Assembly (NCBI GenBank): GCA_000231825.2
Contig: JH720296.1
Location: 1,644,463 to 1,667,806, forward strand
DNA length: 23,344 bases
Source: Tetrahymena elliotti 4EA
Taxonomy: Eukaryota; Ciliophora; Oligohymenophorea; Hymenostomatida; Tetrahymenidae
Direction: 5' to 3'
Shown here: piece after piece, positions 1-10,501 of the stretch
Numbering within the stretch: position 1 is the stretch's first letter
How the letters are laid out: every line of letters begins with the position of its first letter
Program-made: the position numbers and the translations under genes
The notes under the pieces: generated by a model
Seen by the model: the letters and a program-made list of their open reading frames with translations, nothing else
Told to the model about the DNA's origin: nothing
The model's database searches: none

Positions 1-938
1 TTTATTTTAGTATAGCAATATGATTTAATAATAGCTTATTCAATAGTTTCTCTAATATTATCAATAAATTTAGTGATTAATTATGTGTATAAGCCATATT
101 TATAAAAAAGAGTTCTTACATTAGATTGTGCTTCGATTCTATTGTTAATACTTAATATCTTTATTATGTAGATTTAATAAATAAGTTAGATCAAAGAACT
201 ATAAGTTTTAAAATTTTTTATTCACTTTCTTTTTGTAGTTGTTGTAGTACTTATAATATTGCGACTAAAGTTGAACAAATAGTAATCTAAATGGTCTATG
301 AAAATTAAAAACTTCCTTTTTAGATATCTACCTAAAAAAATGTATGAGATTATATACATTAAATAATACAAGAGTATAAAAGCATTAAGATTTTGGATTA
401 TAGTTAAAAAAAACTTAATTTTTTTAACAAAATCTTATGCTGAAAGAATTAAACAAAATTGTGAAAATAACTCCACAATTAGAAGTACTTTATCAAGTAA
501 ACAATTTTTTTTAGTAAATCAATTAATAATTGTTTTTATTTATAGAAAGCCCAATTTAGTTCAAACAAGTGAGTGAACAACTGAACTAAGATAATTCTTT
601 AAATATATTATAGTAGACATAATAATTATTAAGTATTACTTTTTTACATAATATTTATAAGACAATTTTATTTTTTAAAAAAAGCTCCTAAATTATCTCT
701 CTCTCCATAAATCTAAAGAAGCAAATTCCATAAATTAAGTCATGAAAAAAAATATATCTCTATATAAGGGATGATAGAACAAGAGAGAGATAATGAATCA
801 AGCTTAACATTTAAATAATCATACATCAGCTAAACAGATCTATCACAAAGTTAATAGCAAGAAATTCCTTAAGAAATAGAAATAAACTTGGTAAAATAAA
901 CATGTTTTTTTAAATCTAAAAAATTAAGTATATAATGA
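1..938 (+). CDS. Gene A: 3' end of giant ciliate membrane protein (partial, three exons seen)
   Basis: Only the C-terminal 278 codons are inside the window. The CDS is join(1..496, 546..632, 685..938), frame open from base 1, with TAA/TAG as Gln and TGA stop at 936-938. The protein holds the last membrane segments (FILVQQYDLIIAYSIVSLIL onward, then a second hydrophobic pair around codons 40-85), a basic stretch (RYLPKKMYE, KQYKSIKALRF), and a Ser/Gln-rich tail with SPQIQRSKFHKLS and ending KSKKLSIQ. Residues match the end of gene C throughout, including both introns. Without the introns the frame hits TGA at 574-576, but the conserved tail in gene C supports splicing. The role is not known; by family architecture it is a plasma-membrane or surface protein with a cytosolic tail. 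The rest of the gene lies upstream of the window. Confidence 0.8.
497..545 (+). other. Intron in gene A, 49 nt
   Basis: It starts GTAAAC and ends TTTATTTATAG, is nearly all A/T, and splits an AAA codon (A|AA). Gene C has an intron of exactly the same length at the matching point (20479-20527). Removing it avoids TGA at 574-576 and opens a tail conserved with gene C. Confidence 0.75.
633..684 (+). other. Intron in gene A, 52 nt
   Basis: It starts GTATTAC and ends with an A-run plus G. It matches the 49-nt intron 20612-20660 of gene C in position and phase (first base of a codon upstream, two downstream). The flanking exons give the tail motif SPQIQRSKFHK shared with gene C. Without removal the frame meets TGA at 743-745. 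Confidence 0.7.
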
Positions 939-1410
939 ACATCTTCTTTATCCTAATGTATTAATGTATGTACTATTTTAAATAGAAATAAGCTGAATGT
1001 TTGTTTGATTACTGAAAAAACCTTTTAAAATTCTAATTTATAAATTTAGAAATAATAGAATTTAATTTAGTTATCATTTTAATCTTTACAATAAAAATAC
1101 TAAGTTTAAATTAATATTTTATTTCTCTCTTAACTTCAAATAATAATATGGAATTTGATTCATATTTATTTATTTTTAAAAAAACTAAAGAATTTATTTC
1201 TAGCCTATTCAGAATAATACTATTTTCAAAAATATTTGATAAAGCAATATTCTTTATTATTAATAAAATATTTTCTAATTATGGAAATTTCAACATATAT
1301 AAAAATAATTTTTAAATAATTATTTGTATTAAATCTTCATATAAATAAGAAGATTAAGATTTTGAATTAAGTTATTTGCTTTTAGTATAAATTTATTTTA
1401 GAATCTAAAG

Positions 1411-1468
1411 AGAAGCTTCTAAAAGGCCTCAGATTTAAGCTTAATCTGTTATTTATAATCTTTGAGGC
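1411..1468. repeat. Palindrome and possible stem-loop
   Basis: AGAAGCTTCT at 1411-1420 is a perfect 10-base palindrome. Just after it, GCCTCA (1426-1431) pairs with TGAGGC (1463-1468), and the inner CAGATT/AATCTG (1430-1435, 1443-1448) is a further inverted pair. The corresponding C-D spacer sequence near 21330 keeps AAAGGCC but not the palindrome or the closing arm, so a conserved function is doubtful. Confidence 0.35.
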
Positions 1469-1860
1469 ATCATAAGTTTTATAAAAAAGTAATCTATCCA
1501 AATTAAATACTTAACATATTTTAAATTGATCACATAATGATACAAAATTAAGCTAATATATTCCAAAAAAAAATGATAGTATATTTGACCTAGATAAAAT
1601 CAATCAAAATTACAATTACTTAAATTTTTTAAGTTTTTGCAAATAAATTCCCATTTTTGATGGAGTATTTACTTAATATATTTTAATATTTTTAAATTTG
1701 TGAGGAATGATTTAAATAATTGATAATTTTTGCAGTGAAAAGAAAATAGATTGTATTCTTAAGTAATTTAGATCTGTAATAAAGAAAAAATATTGTAAGT
1801 TAATTTATTCAAAAGGAAGTAAACATAAGAAAGCATCTTACCTAATCATTTAATTTTTGA

Positions 1861-2382
1861 TTACTGACTATTAAACAATTTTTAAATATCACTAAAAGTT
1901 AGATATCCAAAAATGATAAATATCCTTAATCTGGATAAGAAGATTTGTCAATATATTTTTTAATCTTCGAGTATGGAGATAATTATGATGAGCCTTTATC
2001 GCTTCTTATTTTTCTTATGACTGGCTTACCTTCCTTATATTTTTTAACAATTTATTATGCATTCCTTAAAGAGCATTTAACTATGTTCTACATTCATCTC
2101 CATATAGAAGCACAATTTTTAACTTCTCCATCATACAATGCAATTATTTTTTGTTCTTTTATAAGGAATATTTAACTTCATTATTATTTAAATTTGTAAG
2201 TCTAAAATTTAAATTTTCTTTATTTTTTATTAAATTTTGAAAAATCTACAAATTTGAGTTATCTTTTTTAAACATACAAAGAATTGATTTGTTCATGGAG
2301 AGTAAATTTATTAAATTACTCATTTTTACTCTACTAACTTAGATACATAATTTTCAAGTTTTTGAGGATTAATTAGATTTGA
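1861..2382 (+). pseudogene. Open frame of unknown origin in A-B spacer, probable gene remnant
   Basis: With TAA/TAG as Gln the frame is open for 174 codons between TGA at 1858-1860 and TGA at 2380-2382. The central part contains FEYGDNYDEPLSLLIFLMTG and FLTIYYAFLKEHLTMFY, with a more varied residue make-up than the surrounding low-complexity DNA. There is no good ATG at the start, and the last third looks non-coding. Most of it (about 1862-2270) is absent from the C-D spacer, so it was inserted here or lost there. I do not recognise the protein. In DNA this A+T rich an open frame of this length could be chance. Confidence 0.25.
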
Positions 2383-2493
2383 TAAAAGTATCAACCCTCC
2401 CCACTTTTAAGTGTGATTAATAAAATCAATGATTTAGATCATTTCAATTCTAAAGGAATATATTTATTTTAAGAAATTAATAGTAATTTCATC
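2367..2493 (+). promoter_or_regulatory. Block conserved upstream of genes B and D (possible promoter)
   Basis: It shares TTAATTAGATTT, a CCCTCC-CACTTTTA run, AAATCA, and AAGAAATTAATAGT-ATTTCAT with 22741-22865, which lies at a similar distance before gene D. Conservation could reflect a promoter or just recent duplication. The C-rich run stands out in this A+T-rich DNA. It is not found upstream of gene C. Confidence 0.35.
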
Positions 2494-5413
2494 TGATAAG
2501 AATAAACTTGTATGAATAAAAAATTTAGATCTAAAAAATAGATATATGTCAAAATTCCGTCACTTTGTTTCAATAATCTTTTTGATTTCTTCTTTAATTA
2601 ATAATTTAGGTGGATAGCCGATAAATTATGGTTGCTAAATTGGTTGTACTAACTGTTAAACTTTTCCTACGACACAATAGTATGGTTAATGCACAAAATG
2701 CGATGATGGATTTTAACTAAATAACAGTTAATGCTAATTTCTTGGTTGCCCTCCAAATACTTATTTGCAAAGGTATAATATCAAGAAAAATAAAAAATAT
2801 GAAAATTAGGACTCTTGCTAATCAATTTGTGAGTTATCTTTCAATGAAAATTCAGTAATTAATACTTGCTAATAGTAATAAAAGTGTTCTATTACATATC
2901 TTAGCAATTAGAGTATGAATAAATTTGTATATATTGAAAAAATATATCAGATAGATGAAAGTTTGTCTATGGTAATTTACCCCATTTTTATAAGATTAAT
3001 AAACACAAAAACAGGGTAGTATTTATCAGATATAACAGACAACACAATAGTCAATGTCTTATACTTCTAAAATATTCTGTTAATACTTTCGGTAACAAAT
3101 GAAGTAATTAAATGGGATGTCTACCATAATTTGAAATCAACTACTGCATAAATTTAACAGGGTATTTTTACAAAAAACTCACAAATTTTGAAATTAAATG
3201 AAGGTTAGCATGCAATTTCAAGTTTTAATCTATAATCAAAAACTGCTTATTTCACTAGAATTTTACTAGAAAACTAACAGAATAAAGCAGATTTAAGCAC
3301 ATCCTCTTTTAATTATTTGGATTGTACTTTAAAATTGATTGATTCTTTTGTTTTATGTTTTGGAAAAGAAAATTAACTAATTACTAAAAGGTTAATTTCA
3401 ACTGAAGAGCAATTAGAAATTTAGGATGTGGTTTAGAATGATGACTGCAAAGATTTTTTATTTACATAGGACTCTATTTTGTAATCCATATCATTAGATT
3501 ATTAAGAAGAATTCTAAATAGTAATTTCTTAGGAATATAATCGATACATAATACATCTCATCTACAGCAAAGTTAATCAATAATTTAAATGTAAATTTAC
3601 TTATTTATTTGAAGAGCCTACTGACATTAAGTTAGTAGACTTTTAGAATCAAGAGTATGTTTTGGCTATAAAATTTTATGAATAGTTAATTTTCTTTAAT
3701 TAAGACATGTTAGAAGTACATTCAATAGATTTTTCTTATCTCCCAGAAGGTTTTTCTGCCAGTAAAATTAATGATTTTGCTTTTTTAAAGGATCATAATG
3801 ATAAATAAATGGATACTTATACTCTATATGTCAATGAAGAGTATTAATAATATACAATATATAAGATAAGTTTTTCATCTTAATCAACCACTTTAGTTAA
3901 AACTCTTCCTGTTTTAATAGGAGGCGATACTTATTTTTTGATAAGACAAAATAAAGATACAGAGAGAGAAGGTTTTAAAACTCTATTTGAGAATGACTTC
4001 TTATTATTAGTAAATAATAACTTTTAGTGTATAGATACATCAACCAATACAAACAAATATTTAGTTTCTCCATTTATTTAAAAAACAATATCTCATAATA
4101 CAGTTATAAATAGCATGGCAGGTTCAGAAGATGGTTTATATTTATTAACTTGCTCTTATGATGGGTATATTATAGCTTGGTATACTTTAACGAGTTTAAA
4201 TCCTTCATTTTTATATATGGTAAAAGCTGAATAAGAATGGGAATAATGTTACTAAATTTTAATACATTAAGATAAATGGGTAGTAGCTTTATTCTCTAAA
4301 TCTATTCTTATTTTCCAACTCTAAAACTAATATTTCCGTTAATCTTACCCTAAAATAAATAGTAGACTTTAAGGTTCACAATTTATTTCTTAATCTCAAC
4401 ATAATATTTGGATGTTTTATGATAGTAAATTACTACTAATTAACGGAAATACTCTTAATTAAATTTCAGTTGGAAAATATTAGGACAGTTAAATTAATAA
4501 AATTTTTTGTATTTCTGACACACAAGTTATTTTTTAAAATATTAACAGTAAATTATAATTATATTAATTTGATCTAACATAGAGTGACTCTTTTAATCAA
4601 GTTCAAGAGATGCAATATAAAAGTGCTTATGGAGACTTCACTTATGTTTCTATTGATATGATATCATCAAGCGATTTTGAAATTTTAGTAGGTTGTATCG
4701 AAAATACTTTTTTAATTCTAAGTAGCTCATCAAGCCATTATTAATTCATCAATAGTTTAAGTATTATCAAGCCCTTATTTACAGCAAATATTTGTTTTAC
4801 ATTATTAAGTTGACTTACATAGTATTTATACTTATAAATATGAAGGCCAATTGACTTTTAACAATTAATATGATTAAGAAAAAGTATCTCAGCTCCTTTT
4901 TTCAGACCAAAGTAAAATAGCTATTGCCTACAAAAGTTAATAATTAATTATAAAAGATTACAAAGATGGTTTAGTATATCAGTTGAATTCAATTCAGGAT
5001 ATTTAAGGTGTACTTATAGATGATATTGGCTAAATATTTTATGTTTATAGCAGTACTTTTCGAATTTACAATTTCAATCTAACTAACTCCATAGAAATAA
5101 CAAAAGAAGGCTCTTAAAATTACTAGAAATGCATAATAGCAAAAAACATAATCATATGTGAATGTAATGCTTTTTATCTCACTATTATCAATAAGATAAA
5201 CTATAAAGTTATCCTAAATTATCCAGCATTATCGATTTTTAAAACTGTTTATTAGCTTTATGTAGATGAAGATAGTAGCTAAATTTTCTTATGTCAAAAA
5301 TATATACAAGTATTTGATTTCACAGGTAATTTTATCAGTTAAATTGAGGATTATCTAGGATATGTAAAAGATATCTAGTTTTGGAAACAACATTGCCATT
5401 CTTACTAGTTAAT

Positions 5414-5464
5414 GTAATTTTTACTTTTTATTTACAAATAATAAAATTATTTTTTTAAAAAAAG
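5414..5464 (+). other. Intron in gene B, 51 nt (inferred)
   Basis: It starts GTAATT and ends with an A-run plus G. The length is a multiple of three, so B can be read with or without it, but gene C carries a 52-nt intron at the same place and phase that must be removed. The stretch is low-complexity A/T, unlike the exons on both sides. Confidence 0.5.
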
Positions 5465-8400
5465 AAATATATTTTTTCTAAAAGAAGACCTTGGCTTATA
5501 TATCTGCAATAAAACCTTAAGGAGGAAGTAATATGCTTGGCTATTATTACATAGCTGAGTACTAAATTGTTGCTTATTATACAGATGAAATAACATATGG
5601 TTAGGTATTATATTACAATTTAAATACATTATAAGATGACGGTTTTAATCTTGGATCTTATCAGAGTTAGCCATGGGATATGTTGTGACATTATTTTATG
5701 ATAGCTATAACTCACGCTTAAACTATCTAGATATTACAGGTGTGTTTTATAGTGTTTCTTTTCTTGATAAAAAATTTCTGAATGTAATAAAATTTTTTGA
5801 ATTTTCTACTTTAGGACATCCAACTAATATGTTACTTGTACATGCTACTAATGATCTGTTTGTTTACAATCAAAATGTAATTTTGCACTTTAACTAAAAA
5901 TAGACTGTACAACAAAGTGCAAAAGAAGTTTAGTTTTTCTTTAAGTACTCACCATTATCTAGTGATTTATCTTAGACTTAATATTATGTGTTTGATAATG
6001 ATAACATCTTATACTTATATAAAGATTTTTCTCAAATTTATTTAACACATTTTATAAACCCTGTAAGAGATGTAAAGTAGATAGATGAATTCCAAATAGT
6101 TATTTTGATATTTTAAGATCAAATTTTATTCTACAGCCAAGAACAAATTTCAAAATAGCAGATTTCTTCATCAAATTATATTGCAATAATTAAAAATCCT
6201 AAAATTATTAGGTTCTTAACTAATTCTGTCATCCAAACTTATGATTCAATCATTCACATAAACTATCTCTTTTATAAGGATGGAAGTAATTAATGGATAA
6301 AATATTCTTCTTAATATGGTTAGCCTAATGAGTATTTGATAAATTTTATTAATTACGGTAAAATTTTTCAATAAAAAATAATAATTTCTCTAAAATCTGG
6401 TGGAGTTTTACTCTATGATGAATCAACTTTAAAGTTAAATTAAATTTTACCAGCTTGGCAATCTTAGTCAAACATCCCAACCAATTATGTCAAATATTTT
6501 GGAATAATTAGCAAATTTGTAGTCTTAGGTTACTCAAGAAACTTTATCTCAGTTGTCTCTTTAGATGATTTCACTGTGATCAAGTAATAAGATGTCAGTT
6601 TCTTATCAAAAAAAGATTTTAATGAGCTCAGCGTTATTTTTGTAGATGAGTAAACTAGTAGAATATTTATCTCATACATGTATGAAAAAAACATATATGT
6701 ACTGAACCTAAATTCGCTTTCCTTTGAAAAATGTATCTACTTCCCTAATAATTAATGTAATAGAATAAGCGGTAATAATAATTATATTTTTGCCTACTCA
6801 AATTCTTAGATTAATATTTTTGAGAAATTAAAATTAGAGTATGTGAGTTTCATCAAGAAAAATAATTCTATTAATTAAATTTTGAACTTACAAATAGTTG
6901 ATGAAACCAAAATGATACTATCAATAAATACTTAATTAGAAGTTTATATTATTAAAATTAATAATAGTATAAATATGATTGATTCTTCTTTATTTGCTAA
7001 TTCAGAAATAATAAGTGCAGAAATGTCACCTAATGAAATTAATATTTTAAAAATAGTGGGAATAAGTTAAAATGGAATTTTTGAAAAGAATGTTAATATT
7101 ATGATATTTAGCTAACAGAATTCATATAATGTGCAAAATTAGCTAAGGTATTCATGTTATTCATCAATCAGTATGATTAATTTTATTGAAGGCTAAAAGT
7201 AGTTTAGCTTAGTTTATTATTAGAATAACTAAAATTTAGATTACCGCATAATAGTAACTTTTGGAAATAACCTAGCATAACTAAATTTTATTTAGGATCC
7301 TAAAATTAAATTAATCGTTGCTCCAGATATTTAAAATTAAGATAAAACCCTCCTTCTTAAACATAATACATTTTTAAATTTTTAAAGAAATTAATTATTT
7401 TTCCAAAACTTTTCTTTTGTATTTGATAATTAAAATTAATAATACTAATTTGCCTAAACCACCTAATCAGTAATATGGCAGAATATAACAATTAAAGACT
7501 AAAATCTCTAAAATAATTAAATTATATTTAAAAATTTATCTAATATAACAATATCAAATTTTGTTATTGAAAACACAAAAATTAATATAAAAAAATAGTA
7601 AAAATGGTGAAACTAGTAAATGGGAAGAAACTTTGTTACTTTTTACTGATTGTGATGATGTCTATCTTCATAACATTACAATTGCTTCTTCAAATATTTG
7701 GTAGAGATCACTAAATTTTGAATTTTTAAGAGTAAAAAATGTCTAAATAAATAACCTAACAATAAAAAATAGTAATTTTTATTCAGTCATGGCATTTTAA
7801 AATGGCTAAAATGTAAAAATTAATTCAATAAGTATTTTTAATAACTATAATCTTGAAAGATTACCTTTTGGAGCTGATGTATAATCAAGTTATGATTATT
7901 AATAAGATAATAGTGAGAAGTATGCTTTAAATATAGTTGGATATCTTAACACAAAATTAACTAGTATTAATATGAAAGAAAATCAAAATATTCTTTTTTT
8001 GAATTTTGTTAATAGCTACAAAAGTGATACAGAGTAAATAACTTTTTTTAATGATAAAATGTAAATTTCAGAGGCTAATATATCATAGACAAGGACATCT
8101 CAAGATACAACTTTACTTCTGTCAAAATAAATGAATCAAGCACTTATATCAATATAATCGTCTGAAATTACCATAAATAATTTAAACTATTAATTTAATT
8201 AAGGAAATATTTTAATTTATAATACTAATATAGTTAATTTGTTAAATTCTATTTTTTAAAACAATACATCTCTTGATGGTGGTGCTATCTAAGCAAATTT
8301 TGTTAATAAAGTTAGCATAGTAAATTGCTAATTTACTTAGAACACTGCGATTGGTTCTGGAGGAGCAATATTTTTAAGAGAAGTTAAAAAAATATCTTTT

Positions 8401-9472
8401 GGTGAACAATCAATGGTATCTTTGAACACTGCATAAATTGGTGGAGGATTGAGAATAATATCATCATAATCTGACCCTAGATAAACAGTAGAAAATGAAA
8501 CAAAAATAAGTCAAAATAAAGCTCTCATATTAGGAAAAGATATTGGGTTTTTTCCATTTAAAATAATTTTAAATGTAGAAAAGTAAAAATATAGAAAACT
8601 GTTTTCTCAAGAAATTGAAAGTGTAAATAGCAATGTAGATATTTAATACAGTAAAATTAATCTCTATTCAAATTGTTTTGTTAAGGAAAGAAATTTGGCT
8701 TAGTAAAAGATGTTAATTGATGGTGTGCAATTTATAGATTAATATGATTAGGTAGTTTAATTTTCTTTCTAAAAGTTCAAAGGAGAGCTTTATTCTTCAA
8801 GTGTAATGTCAGAATTAAATGCTTTTCAAATAAAAATCACATCTAAAGATTAAATATTTATATAGGCTAACGGCTAGACGCTTATAAATTAGAATCAATA
8901 TGATGATGTAAACAAACAATTTAAGTTTACTTCTCTGTAAATATATGTATATCCATAGTCAAATAAATCTTTTTTGGTAAAAGCAATTACAAACTCATTT
9001 TATTAAAAGGCAAACATTTTAGTTGATGTAGATATTAATTTTCGCTAATGTGAAAAAGGTGAAATTTTTAAAAATTTAAATGAAAACATAAAGATATGTG
9101 AAATATGCTAAAATGGATTTTATTCTTTAATAGATCCTTCTTTTAATTAAGATAAGGTTTATTAGTGTATAAAATGTCCACCTTAGGCTGTTTCTTGTGA
9201 AGCTAATAAAATAGTTCTTAAAGATGGATATTGGAGAGAAAATATTTACTCAGATGAAATAATAGAATGTGATTCTACTTCTTAAATAACTTGTTAAGAA
9301 AGTGACTCTCATAGTATATAAGGTTGCATCTAAGGTTACTCAGGCCCATTATGTTAGTAATGTGATTTCGAAGGTAAATTATGGAATAAAAGATATGCTT
9401 AATAGTCATTTAATTAATCTTGTTAAGAATGTAAGAGTAAACAACTTCTCTATACAATTTTGATCATTTTAT

Positions 9473-9548
9473 GTAAATATTTTATTATTTTCAATTCTAC
9501 TTAGATTATTTCAGATTAATTTCAAAAATTTTTATTTAAATTAAATAG
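9473..9548 (+). other. Intron in gene B, 76 nt
   Basis: It starts GTAAATATT and ends AAATTAAATAG. Removing it corrects an apparent frame change and joins LLYTILIIL to SILLTLYLIFNIIMF, which matches the spliced gene C segment around its first membrane span. Gene C has a 117-nt intron at the same site and phase (19078-19194). Confidence 0.7.
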
Positions 9549-10501
9549 CAATATTGTTGACACTTTACTTAATATTCAATATAATAATGTTTGTAGAAAA
9601 TTTCACTTTTCACTCTACTAGTAGTTATTTGCGTTATATGCAGTTTCTTCCCCTTTATGCTAGCTGTATTAATGATTAATCTACTTACTATATAAAATTA
9701 TTGATTAATTATATTTAAATATCTTCAATCCTCTTTTAAAAATATGCAGGCTCAACTAATTCAAATTATATAGGTAAATCAATCGATTTTATAGGAATAC
9801 CATCATTTAAGATTTTTTCTGAAATTCATTGTCTCTTCCCTGACTATTTCTTTACTTAATTTGGCTTAACTTAGATTTTGATTTTAATAAGAACTCTATA
9901 TCCTCTGGTTTTACTTATTTTGATTGGTTTGATATTCTACATCCTAGCAAAACTTAAAATATTTATTATTAAATATTATCACATATATGCAACTCTCATA
10001 ATCATATTTGTTTAATTCTACCCAGAGCTTATTATCCTGCTATCAAGTTCTTTATCTTGTAGTAGAATAGGATAGAATAGATATATATCTATTAATCTTT
10101 TATTGAGTTGTGATGATTCATCATACAGATTGTTTTCTTTAGGTTATTCAATACCTTATCTCCTCTTATTACTGTTACTTCCTTTTTTAGTTTTAATAAA
10201 GCTTTGGAATCACAGGAAAAATTTAGACTATTGTACTACTAAACACAAGTTTGGATATTTCTATCTTGAATATAAAAGTAATTTATACTTTTGGGATTTC
10301 ATACGTATCTAATTTAAAACAGTCATAGCTATATTTTTTATAATAAATTCATAGAATAATGAAAATTTAACTTATTTAGTTGTTTCACTAATTTTAGCTC
10401 TATAGTTAATCCTAAATTACATCTTTAAACCATATTTATAAAATAAAATTCTCAAACTTATTAAATCAGCGTTATTAATATTAATAAATTCAATTAACTG
10501 A

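Larger units (their letters stand above)
939..2545. other. Intergenic spacer A-B
   Basis: This is A+T-rich DNA between the gene A stop and the gene B start. Its first part (939-1860) matches the C-D spacer (20918-21981). Its last part (about 2340-2545) matches the region upstream of gene D. It holds a hairpin near 1411-1468, an unmatched open frame at 1861-2382, and a possible promoter block at 2367-2493. No tRNA or other RNA gene was recognised. Confidence 0.7.
1..2977 (+). repeat. Segmental duplication, copy 1 (gene A end, spacer, gene B start)
   Basis: This stretch matches 19983-23344. Bases 1-576 align with 19983-20558 at a constant offset of 19,982. The spacer remains alignable to about 1860 and again from about 2340, and the starts of B and D match. 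The segment 1862-2270 has no counterpart in the other spacer. Similarity looks to be roughly 80-90 percent by eye, not computed. Confidence 0.85.
2546..10501 (+). pseudogene. Gene B: damaged paralogue of the giant membrane protein
   Basis: ATG at 2546 opens a signal-peptide-like start (MSKFRHFVSIIFLISSLIN) and a Cys-rich module (GCQIGCTNCQ, QCTKCDDGF, CPPNTYLQR, QQQQKCSITYL). The propeller-like region has the WD-type LLTCSYDGYIIAWYTL near 4145-4190. Later come beta-helix rungs (NNTSLDGGAIQ, GSGGAIFLREVKK near 8265-8390), the ephrin-receptor-like Cys module (from CEKGEIFKN near 9052 to CQECKSKQ near 9440) and membrane segments with FGYFYLEYKSNLYFWDFIRI. Against gene C it has: loss of about 0.5 kb with frame change near 4739; frame change near 5380; one base missing near 5672; one extra A in the A7 run near 7591-7597; and a premature TGA at 10499-10501 with the last membrane pair and tail missing. 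Two introns (5414-5464, 9473-9548) match gene C. The number and type of lesions favour a pseudogene; sequence errors could explain the small ones only. Confidence 0.75.

Noticed and set aside
692..794. 13-base perfect inverted repeat (ATTATCTCTCTCT at 692-704, AGAGAGAGATAAT at 782-794)
   Set aside because: Both arms lie in the last exon of gene A, and the first arm is not conserved in gene C, so it is explained by coding sequence.
5447..5629. 60-codon minus-strand frame inside gene B
   Set aside because: It is antisense to the intron and exon of gene B and has no support of its own.
9473..9548. Frameshift in gene B near 9500
   Set aside because: It disappears when a 76-nt intron, matched in position and phase by gene C, is removed.
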